From Allohahella marinimesophila (GTDB lineage Bacteria; Pseudomonadota; Gammaproteobacteria; Pseudomonadales; Oleiphilaceae), in contig NZ_BAABBO010000005.1 in NCBI RefSeq assembly GCF_039538005.1, positions 1 to 64,000 of the forward strand: a stretch of 64,000 nt of DNA, written 5' to 3'. The position numbers and the translations under genes are program-made. The stretch's first letter is position 1, and each line of letters opens with the position of its first letter. Below, one piece after another: positions 8,969 through 16,402 of this stretch. The notes under the pieces are model-generated. The model searched no databases, was not told where the DNA came from, and was given only the letters and a program-made list of their open reading frames with translations.

Positions 8969-9650
8969 GCACAGCCTGCTGCAGATGTCTCCGCGGATAC
9001 ATTCAGGGGCTTCTGGAGCTGGCGTCCTCGTCGTGGTCGCCTTGACGTGCGGTCTGAATGCCTGCACAAACCTGCTGAATGCAGAACCACCAGTCGTCAG
9101 GCGGTATACCCTGCTGGCCACGCCTGCCGTCGAAGCGGGCACCCCGACTAATGCCCTGACCAATAGCTCGATCATGGTTCATGTCGGTAGCGTTGGACTG
9201 AGCCTGAATACGGATCGGGTACTGGCTCGCGACGAACTGACCATCGCCCCCATCAGCGATCTGCGCTGGGTTGAAGCTGCACCGGATATGCTTGAAAAGA
9301 GTCTGACTGATTTCCTGCAGCAATCCGGTCAGTTCCGTTATGTCACCCACCATCGCGGGGGACCGAAAACGGATAGAATCCTTACGGTCGATCTGCGCGA
9401 TTTATATGTTATTTCCGAAGATGGGCAGGCCAAAGCTGTGCAGTTCGGCCTGGCTGCACGACTGTCGCCTGAATCAGCAGAGCGCAAAGCTCGTGGGGCC
9501 CCGGTGGACGAAATGAGTGTGGTGCTGAACGAAAGGGTAGACATCAAGCGAACCGAAGGGCAAACAATAGACAAGGCCATTGCCCTCGCCTTCAGCACCG
9601 CAGCTCAGCAGGCATTCTCCAAGCTGCTGAAGGCCATGCAGGCCGAGTAG
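8955..9650 (+). CDS. ABC-type transport auxiliary lipoprotein (PqiC/DUF330-like)
   Basis: Last gene of the MCE operon. A hydrophobic signal ends in L-N-A-C, a lipobox, giving a lipoprotein of about 200 residues. The mature part has the R-R-Y-T-L-L start and the V-x-V-G-x-V-x-L motif typical of the ABC_trans_aux family (PF03886), whose members include PqiC. It probably sits in the outer membrane as the far end of the lipid path. Tandem ATGs lie at 8955/8958, and a GTG at 8943 is also open; all overlap the MCE gene end. No MlaC-type periplasmic carrier gene follows. Confidence 0.82.
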   Translation: MMKNKHSLLQMSPRIHSGASGAGVLVVVALTCGLNACTNLLNAEPPVVRRYTLLATPAVEAGTPTNALTNSSIMVHVGSVGLSLNTDRVLARDELTIAPISDLRWVEAAPDMLEKSLTDFLQQSGQFRYVTHHRGGPKTDRILTVDLRDLYVISEDGQAKAVQFGLAARLSPESAERKARGAPVDEMSVVLNERVDIKRTEGQTIDKAIALAFSTAAQQAFSKLLKAMQAE

Positions 9651-9656
9651 CCGGCG

Positions 9657-11525
9657 CTACTCTTCTACAGTTGGCGGCTCTGCATCTTTGGCACGGCCCT
9701 GAATCACTGTCTGGAACCCAAGCGCCCGCTCGGACGACTCTATACCGATATGGTAGGTCGCGAAGCCCGGCATGACCACCTGGTCCACGGCCATACCGAT
9801 AACGCGTCCCCGAATATCAGAAATGATATCGGTACCCTTGTTGGTAATGGGATCGATCACCACGCCAAGACTGTCTCCTTTCTCGACCCGGGCACCAAGC
9901 TCAATGTGACTTTCAAGGATGCCGCCGCGATCGGTCCTGAGCCAGGTGGAGTTGTAGAACACCGGCCGTGGCTCACCCCAGATGAGCAGGCGTTTATACA
10001 TGTCCTGCTTTTCAAGCAGACTGTTGATACTGTGAATACCGGCCTTGATCTCTTTGCGCTGAATACGCAGCGACTCGCCAATTTCAAGTGTTACCGCGGC
10101 AATTCCCCGCTCTACGGCTGCATTTCGCATCATTCCCGGGCTACCAGGACTGTGTACGACGATCATATTGTCGAAGCCCTTGGTGAACTCGACGACTTTT
10201 TCGCTGCGCATATCCGCGCGAAGCTGGGGCAGATTCGCCCGCCGCAGGCTGCCGGTATGGAGATCGACCAGCATATTGCAATTCATGATGATGTCATTGA
10301 AGAGCGAAGCCGCAATTCTCGAGGCCATACTGCCTGAAGCATAGCCCGGGAAGAAACGATTCAGATCACGTCGATCCACCAGATAGCGCGAACCCCGGTG
10401 AAAGCCCTGCAGATTGACGATGGGCACACCGACCACAGTACCGCTCAGTTCTTCCGGGTCGAGGTCATACATCACGCCCCTCACCACCTCGATGCCATTG
10501 AGCTCATCACCATGGACCGCGCTGGTCAGACACAGTGTCGGGCCAGGCTTGGCGCCATGTACCACGAGCACTGGCGTTGGCTGGTCGAGGCCGGAGATCG
10601 TTACGTCGGGTGACCAACTCAATCTGGCCGCAGTGCCGGGCTTGACTACACTACCAAGCAAGCGCAGATCGGCAGCCACTTCCTGCTCTGGCTTTTCCGC
10701 CGCAGATCCCGGCTCCCCGACTACCGCTTTGGGACGAGCAGGCGCTTCCACTTCAGCAGACAGGGGCTGGGGCTTACTGGACGGCGCGGGAGTATTACTC
10801 TCTGGCGAAGTATCGGGTTCCGGCTCACTTTCGCCGATCAGCTTTGCCGAGAAACCCTTGGCTACCGCATCTGCTGACTTGCTGGTGGCAGGCGGCGACG
10901 TCTCCTCGGCTTCTGCGTCTGCATCGTCCGACTGCGCTATGGCGTCATCCATCTGAGCAGGGGCTTCATCCTCAGGTGGGGACACGTCACCAGAGGACGC
11001 GGTCTCCTGCTTCTTTGCTGGTCTTACTGCGGAGTCTGCGGTCGAAGCCGTTGTCGGCGCTTCAGGCGTGGCTTCTTCTGACGTTTTTGCAGCGCCAGGC
11101 TTATCATCTGGCGAGCTGTCATTGTCGAGGGCTGTCTGCTTTGGCGAGGGCGCTTTCTCAGCCCTCGCAGTGGCGGGAGACTCGGCGGGGCTGTTCTCCT
11201 CGCTGACCGTAGGCTCTGCCTTAGCGGGTGTTTCAGCAGACTGCCCTGCGGTCGAAGCACCTGTCCCCGGCGACGGGTTAGCGGTGTCGACCACAGTGTC
11301 TATGCTCGTGACATCTCTGAGCTGGACGTTGGGGGCGACGGGCGCGACCTGCCCTGCATTGGCGTCAGCGAGCACGGCGTCTGAGGAGGTCTGAACGGGC
11401 GCCAGCGCCGATTCGGCAAGCACAAGCCTGCTGTTGATAGCAATAGGCGCTGCAAAGAGCAGCATGGCTGGAAATACGACCAGCGCGCCTTTACGTGGAC
11501 GCGAACGGAAACAACGAACCTGCAA
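9657..11525 (-). CDS. Secreted succinylglutamate desuccinylase/aspartoacylase-family protein with long disordered region
   Basis: A zinc carboxypeptidase-fold hydrolase of the AstE/AspA family. A signal peptide (about 15-38, A-x-A-like end) is followed by ~230 residues of Ala/Pro/Ser/Glu/Asp-rich low complexity. The catalytic domain (about 300-560) has zinc motif H338-G-D-E341 and H423 in D-L-H-T-G, then a conserved L-E-I-G-E segment. A C-terminal beta domain (about 540-610) resembles the family's lipoyl-like tail. The start codon is TTG; an ATG 20 codons later would leave a short signal. It is the last gene of a four-gene minus-strand operon with ATP-grasp ligase, inactive transglutaminase and retropepsin-like protease, so it may hydrolyse amide bonds in a periplasmic peptide or modified substrate. 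The substrate is unknown. Confidence 0.82.
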   Translation of the reverse strand: MQVRCFRSRPRKGALVVFPAMLLFAAPIAINSRLVLAESALAPVQTSSDAVLADANAGQVAPVAPNVQLRDVTSIDTVVDTANPSPGTGASTAGQSAETPAKAEPTVSEENSPAESPATARAEKAPSPKQTALDNDSSPDDKPGAAKTSEEATPEAPTTASTADSAVRPAKKQETASSGDVSPPEDEAPAQMDDAIAQSDDADAEAEETSPPATSKSADAVAKGFSAKLIGESEPEPDTSPESNTPAPSSKPQPLSAEVEAPARPKAVVGEPGSAAEKPEQEVAADLRLLGSVVKPGTAARLSWSPDVTISGLDQPTPVLVVHGAKPGPTLCLTSAVHGDELNGIEVVRGVMYDLDPEELSGTVVGVPIVNLQGFHRGSRYLVDRRDLNRFFPGYASGSMASRIAASLFNDIIMNCNMLVDLHTGSLRRANLPQLRADMRSEKVVEFTKGFDNMIVVHSPGSPGMMRNAAVERGIAAVTLEIGESLRIQRKEIKAGIHSINSLLEKQDMYKRLLIWGEPRPVFYNSTWLRTDRGGILESHIELGARVEKGDSLGVVIDPITNKGTDIISDIRGRVIGMAVDQVVMPGFATYHIGIESSERALGFQTVIQGRAKDAEPPTVEE

Positions 11526-11561
11526 AATTAAGTCCCGAATAATCAGATAGCTTGTATCAGT

Positions 11562-12512
11562 CTAGTGATCAGCTACTGATACTGCCAGTGCAAGCCGTTC
11601 TTCGATACTTACAGGTAGGACAGGAATCTTTTCAAGCTTTCGCAGAGACGGTACCAGGCCGCGTTGATTGGCAATCTGAACGTTGAGCCCCGGCCTCGCA
11701 TTCAGTTCCAGCATGAGCGGCCCAAGGTTCTTGTCCATGACGATGTCGACGCCCAGGTAACCCAGACCCACAATATCTGCACACTCGACTGCCAAGCGAA
11801 GTATTGCTGGCCAGTTCGGGATTTCAATGCCTTTGGTCTTGTAGCCAGTATCCGGATGGTGATCTGCGCGCTGGTTCTGGCAAACACCATCCAGCGTAGC
11901 GCCAGTCGCAAGGTCGATACCCAGCCCGAGAGCGCCCTGGTGCAGGTTGGCCTTTCCATCCGACGCCCTGGTCGGGAGACGAATCATCGCCGCAACCGGT
12001 ACGCCACGGAACACGATCACGCGAATATCCGGCACGCCCTGATAGCTGATCTTGTCGAAGAACGGATCAAACTGCACCCGATATTCGAACAGGGCCCTGT
12101 CTGGCAGGCCGCCAAGGCTATACATGCCGCTGAGTGTATTGGACACATGGTGCTGCAAAGTGGACAGACTGACCAGATCACCGCTGGCCTTGCTGTACAT
12201 CTTACCGATCTTGCCGGTCAGCACCATGATGCCGTTGCCACCACTGCCTTCGGCAGGCTTGATTACCAGATCGGTATGATGCTGGAGAATCAGCTCCTCG
12301 AGCTTGTGCACTTCATGCTGATAGGAAATAACGCCATACAGCTTCGGTACAGCGATGCCCTTCTCCAGCGCCAGCTTCTTGGTGATCAGTTTGTCATCCA
12401 CCAGCGGGTACATGTTCCGCGGGTTGTACTTCATGATGAAGTCCGCGTTACGCATGTTCATGCCCAGTACGCCGATCTCACGCAGCGCCTTGGGCGACAT
12501 GAACGACATCAT
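11562..12512 (-). CDS. ATP-grasp 'alpha-L-glutamate ligase-like' protein
   Basis: ATP-grasp amidoligase-type protein of 316 residues (ATPgrasp_ST/RimK-like group). Visible motifs: V-I-K-P-A-E-G-S-G-G-N-G-I (ATP-binding lysine and glycine loop, about 84-96), D-I-R-V-I-V-F-R, and the metal-binding end L-E-L-N-A-R-P-G-L-N (about 265-275). The start is the ATG at 12512, which overlaps the stop of the transglutaminase-like gene (ATGA); an upstream in-frame extension is rejected because it lies inside that gene. By family the enzyme should join an amino or carboxyl group through an acyl-phosphate. The acceptor is unknown. The conserved company of a transglutaminase-like membrane protein and a retropepsin-like protease is known from comparative genomics. 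Confidence 0.88.
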   Translation of the reverse strand: MMSFMSPKALREIGVLGMNMRNADFIMKYNPRNMYPLVDDKLITKKLALEKGIAVPKLYGVISYQHEVHKLEELILQHHTDLVIKPAEGSGGNGIMVLTGKIGKMYSKASGDLVSLSTLQHHVSNTLSGMYSLGGLPDRALFEYRVQFDPFFDKISYQGVPDIRVIVFRGVPVAAMIRLPTRASDGKANLHQGALGLGIDLATGATLDGVCQNQRADHHPDTGYKTKGIEIPNWPAILRLAVECADIVGLGYLGVDIVMDKNLGPLMLELNARPGLNVQIANQRGLVPSLRKLEKIPVLPVSIEERLALAVSVADH

Positions 12513-14035
12513 GAGCCGCCGCGCCTCATCGCATTGAAGCGGAACAGTTCGGTCAGACGATAGCCGGTGTAACGGCCCATCCACAGACACAGTCCGAGAA
12601 TCACGAGCAGAAGCTCAGGGAACACGAACATCACATACATAAGGCTTTCATTGGTCATGATGAGATAGCCTATACAGGCGACGATGAGAGAGCCGATCCC
12701 CATCTTGATGGCATCACCTGCGCCATTTTCTTCCCAGGTAATCGACATCCGCTCGATTGTCATCGCCAGGATAACCATCGGGAACAGTGATATCGATAGC
12801 AAGCGATCCAGTTCAAACCGATTGGTCGCCATACTGACCAGCAACATGAGGATGACGACGATGACCAGAATCGCCGCCAGACGAGGTATCAGTAGCAACA
12901 TCATCCGCTCCAGCCAGAAGCGAATCATCAAGCCAATGGACACGATGCCAGTGAACAGCAGGATACCCCAGAACAGCTGTGTTTCGCGGAAGGCCAGTGC
13001 GATGAGTATCGGCATGAAAGTACCGAAGGTCTGCACCCCGACGAAGGTTCGCAGGAAAACCACGAACAGTGCACCCAGCGGCACCATCAACAGCAGACGG
13101 TAGACGTTCTGCCCCTGAACCGGCAGCGCAAAGAGTGAAAACTCTGCAACAAGGGAGTCCGATGCTTCTGCGCCCTTTCGAACCACGCTCATCAGTTCCG
13201 CATAGGTCTTGGTCACAGAAAAGCTCAGCTCGACATCCTTGGCGCCCGAGGCATCGTAGACGGGCCGGTCGCCGACCATCCAGACGAGGAGGTCAGGCGG
13301 CAGACCCTGCTGGCCGGTTCTTGGGTTGAAGGTGAACCAGCGTTCGCCATTATGCACCTGAAGCATCGGCGTCAGTTTCATATCGTTATTGCTATCGGAG
13401 ACGGTGAAGCCCCAGATCTTGCGCGCAGGAATTCTGACACCCTTGAGAATGTAGATGATCTCCGAGGTCCATTCATCGAGATCGTCGGCGCGGCCTAGAA
13501 GAAGTTCAACATTCGCACCAGGGGATGGTGCATTCAACAGGATGAGGAGCGCTCTGACGTAGCTCTCCACATCAGCCGATTCCTCGCGCACTGTGCGCAG
13601 GATAGATTCAATGGCTGACTTGTAGGGCTCGACATATTCCGGCTTTTCGGGGAAGTCTGGCTTTGAGGTGAACTCGACCTCGTTGTTCGCCCGCGCTACC
13701 TGAACACGATAGTAGAGATTCTGGGTACCCTTGGCGCGTCTGACTGCCCAGCGTGCAACCCGGTTGCTATCGATTGTGTCGACCGACAGGCCGAAACGAC
13801 TGGAGATGAAGTCTTCGTCCATCCGCAGGAAGTTCGGCGTGGTGCTCGGAATCGTAAGCGAGAATTTGGCAGGTCCGCCGTCGCCCGTAAAACTCGCCTG
13901 GGCCTGCACGGTCCAGAGCTCGGTATCCTGCTGCGGCGTGAGCGGCAAACCAACGTTGAAAATCTTGTGGGCAGTGATGGCCAGGCCAATGGTTGCCAGC
14001 ACCAGCGCCCAGATCTTGACTGAAAAGCTATTCAT
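12509..14035 (-). CDS. Inactive transglutaminase domain fused to seven-helix membrane domain
   Basis: A 508-residue membrane protein. It has an N-terminal anchor (about 7-27) and a periplasmic region of about 200 residues that matches the Transglut_i_TM type: a transglutaminase-like fold lacking an obvious Cys-His-Asp triad. A C-terminal block of about seven hydrophobic helices (about 305-500, the 7TM_transglut type) follows, with charged short loops. It is coupled to the protease gene upstream (8-base overlap, start inside the GATGAATAG junction) and to the ligase gene downstream (ATGA). The likely role is a membrane platform that binds a peptide and presents it to the ligase. That is inference; the family assignment is firmer. 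Confidence 0.85.
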   Translation of the reverse strand: MNSFSVKIWALVLATIGLAITAHKIFNVGLPLTPQQDTELWTVQAQASFTGDGGPAKFSLTIPSTTPNFLRMDEDFISSRFGLSVDTIDSNRVARWAVRRAKGTQNLYYRVQVARANNEVEFTSKPDFPEKPEYVEPYKSAIESILRTVREESADVESYVRALLILLNAPSPGANVELLLGRADDLDEWTSEIIYILKGVRIPARKIWGFTVSDSNNDMKLTPMLQVHNGERWFTFNPRTGQQGLPPDLLVWMVGDRPVYDASGAKDVELSFSVTKTYAELMSVVRKGAEASDSLVAEFSLFALPVQGQNVYRLLLMVPLGALFVVFLRTFVGVQTFGTFMPILIALAFRETQLFWGILLFTGIVSIGLMIRFWLERMMLLLIPRLAAILVIVVILMLLVSMATNRFELDRLLSISLFPMVILAMTIERMSITWEENGAGDAIKMGIGSLIVACIGYLIMTNESLMYVMFVFPELLLVILGLCLWMGRYTGYRLTELFRFNAMRRGGS

Positions 14036-14567
14036 CGGTTTTGCAGCTTGCTCTGGTGAGATAGGTCTCGTCTGAATCCACTACGGCGACGTCTTCGAGA
14101 AAACGGCGGCCCAGCAGAATCGCGTAGAGATATTCGCGCCGGTCGGCGAGTGTGAATTCAGTCGTACGCTTGCGACCGTCAAAGCAGATGTCGATATCGA
14201 CCGTTACGCGTGAATCATGAACACCGTCGTGATTCTTGATCTTGACGCGGCGTGAACGCTCCCTTTCCATACGGATGCGTCGCTCTTTGCCATCGCCATC
14301 CTTGAGTACGAGTTCAAACCGGACCCATTTATCGCCATCTTTCTCGAACACTTCAATCTCGTCGGCATAAATGGATGAGGTCTTGGCACCACTATCCAGC
14401 TTGGCTTTGAACACGCCGTCGATGTCAGGCAGTGCTACTCGTTCAATCCAACCGGCAATGACCTTTCCAGGATCGTTATCGGCATGACTGAAGGACGAGG
14501 CGAAAACACTGAAAAAAAGAGCCAGACCAACGAACAGGATACGTGAATTTCTTGGCAAAACCGTCAT
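14028..14567 (-). CDS. Exported retropepsin-like aspartic protease (RimK-associated 'Zn_protease' family, PF05618)
   Basis: A 179-residue protein with a signal peptide (about 9-29). The mature domain starts G-W-I-E-R-V, and has active-site motif K-L-D58-S-G-A-K-T-S-S and later L-L-G-R-R-F-L, the pattern of single-domain retropepsin-like proteases. It was historically annotated as ATP-dependent zinc protease, although the D-S-G motif argues for an aspartic protease acting as a dimer. It has an AGGA ribosome site before the ATG. First gene of the four-gene cluster, it may cleave the peptide made or handled by the ligase and transglutaminase-like proteins. Confidence 0.85.
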   Translation of the reverse strand: MTVLPRNSRILFVGLALFFSVFASSFSHADNDPGKVIAGWIERVALPDIDGVFKAKLDSGAKTSSIYADEIEVFEKDGDKWVRFELVLKDGDGKERRIRMERERSRRVKIKNHDGVHDSRVTVDIDICFDGRKRTTEFTLADRREYLYAILLGRRFLEDVAVVDSDETYLTRASCKTDE

Positions 14568-14745
14568 GATTCATCCTAATGCATTGAATTCGCCGCCTTT
14601 GCTTCACCTTCTAACGGGAAGACTGCGGGCCGCTGTTCCGTTCGGGCACGCCAGGGCGGAATAAAGGGTGCAAATAGTAAGCTTTGTGGCCGTTTGCTAC
14701 AACTTGATTTCAGCAAGCGACTCTGCCCGCCCTGGCCATAAATGG

Positions 14746-14775
14746 AAAAAGGCCGCTGATCAAATGATCAGCAGC
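14746..14775 (-). terminator. Rho-independent terminator after putP
   Basis: A perfect palindrome GCTGATCA/TGATCAGC (14755-14772), extended by GGCC/GGC pairing, is followed in the minus direction by five T. It lies about 40 bases past the putP stop. Confidence 0.75.
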
Positions 14776-14811
14776 CTGCTGTTAACACACGACAATCAGC
14801 ATCAGACTGGC

Positions 14812-16296
14812 CTAGTCAGCGGCTGCGCCGACAGTCTCATCAAACTGCCGCTGTATCGTTGCCGATGGCTCGCGGGTCATCAGCGAAACAGCGACAATAG
14901 CAATGGTAGCGAGTATGAAGCCCGGGACGATTTCGTAGAGTTCGAATATCCCACCTGTCAGCTGCTTCCAGACGACCACTGTAATGCCGCCCACGAGAAC
15001 ACCTGCAATGGCACCCGCCTTGTTCATTCGCCTCCAGTACAGCGCCAGAATGAGCGTCGGTCCGAAGGCCGCACCGAAGCCTGCCCAGGCATAGCTCACC
15101 AGACTCAGCACGCCACTGTCCGGATCCATGGCCAGAATCGTGGCCAGAATGGCCAGACCTACGACTGCACCGCGACCAACCATCACCAGCTGTTCCGGCG
15201 AGGCGTCCGTCTTCATCAGTGTTCGATAGAAGTCTTCTGCCAGCGCAGAGGACGACACCAGTAGCTGGGAGTCAGCCGTACTCATGACGGCAGCCAGAAT
15301 CGCTGCAAGCAGGATACCGGCCACTACTGGATGGAACAGCGCGTTGATCAGCAGCATGAAGGCCTTTTCAGGATCATCCAGCGGCGCATCGAAGAACACG
15401 ACCGCTGCGAAACCACAGACCAGCGAACCGAATAGTGAAAGCGCCGTCCAGAACACGGCAATACGGCGCGCAGTGGGAATATCCTTGCCCGAGCGGATAC
15501 CAGCAAATCTCGCCAGAATGTGAGGCTGACCAAAATAGCCAAGCCCCCAACCCAGTAGCGATACAATACCGATGACACTCAGGGCCTCGCCCGTCGAGCT
15601 GGTCATGGCATCGAGCAATTCTGGATTCATTTCATTCATGGCCGCCTGGGTTGCCCCCCAGCCACCTTCTGAATTGATGGCCATGATCGGCACAATCACG
15701 AGCGCTGCAGCCATGAGCAGCCCCTGCACCAGGTCGGTCCAGGATACCGCCAGATAACCACCGAACAGGGTATAGGAGACTATGGCGAGCGCACCGGCAA
15801 TCACTGCCCAGGTATAATCGAGGCCGAACACCGTTTCGAACAGCTTGCCGCCTGCTACGAGACCAGAGCTGGTGTAAAACAGGAAGAACAGCAGTATGAA
15901 GAACGCAGCGATGATGCGCAGCACGTGGCTGTAATCTTCGAAGCGGTTTTCAAGGAAGGCCGGAATGGTCAGAGAGTCATTGGCGGCCAGTGTATACACC
16001 CGTAGACGCCGTGCGACAATGAGCCAGTTGAGCCATGTGCCGACGAGCAGACCGATGGCAATCCAGAAGGCCTCATACCCCGCCGCATAAGCGTAGCCAG
16101 GCAGGCCAAGCAGCAACCAGCCACTCATGTCGGATGCGCCCGCACTGATGGCTGATGGAAAGGGGCCCAGGCTCCGGCCGCCGAGAATGTAATCAGACAG
16201 GTTTTTCGTTCGGAGGAAGGACCAAAGTCCTATCCCCAGCATTCCTAGCAGATAGACCATGAAGGTCATGCCAACTGCAAACTGGTCTTCTATCAT
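14812..16296 (-). CDS. putP: Sodium/proline symporter PutP
   Basis: A 494-residue solute:sodium symporter with about 13 hydrophobic helices. Family signs include G-G-R-S-L-G-P-F-P-S-A-I-S-A-G-A-S-D-M-S near residue 40, which contains the sodium-site region, W-L-L-L-G-L-P-G-Y-A after it, and A-A-V-M-S-T-A-D-S-Q-L-L near residue 340. It imports proline with sodium in the inner membrane. An AGGAG site precedes the ATG by eight bases. It lies 106 bases downstream of putA on the same strand, so uptake and breakdown of proline are likely transcribed together, and a terminator follows. Confidence 0.93.
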   Translation of the reverse strand: MIEDQFAVGMTFMVYLLGMLGIGLWSFLRTKNLSDYILGGRSLGPFPSAISAGASDMSGWLLLGLPGYAYAAGYEAFWIAIGLLVGTWLNWLIVARRLRVYTLAANDSLTIPAFLENRFEDYSHVLRIIAAFFILLFFLFYTSSGLVAGGKLFETVFGLDYTWAVIAGALAIVSYTLFGGYLAVSWTDLVQGLLMAAALVIVPIMAINSEGGWGATQAAMNEMNPELLDAMTSSTGEALSVIGIVSLLGWGLGYFGQPHILARFAGIRSGKDIPTARRIAVFWTALSLFGSLVCGFAAVVFFDAPLDDPEKAFMLLINALFHPVVAGILLAAILAAVMSTADSQLLVSSSALAEDFYRTLMKTDASPEQLVMVGRGAVVGLAILATILAMDPDSGVLSLVSYAWAGFGAAFGPTLILALYWRRMNKAGAIAGVLVGGITVVVWKQLTGGIFELYEIVPGFILATIAIVAVSLMTREPSATIQRQFDETVGAAAD

Positions 16297-16402
16297 AACC
16301 GTACTCCTGTTTTCTTATCGTTGTTATGGTTGATCGGTCTGGCGTCCTGCCAGGGACAGCTGTCTGGTCGTTCCCCTGTAGTGCTTCCCCGGCAGAATGA
16401 CT

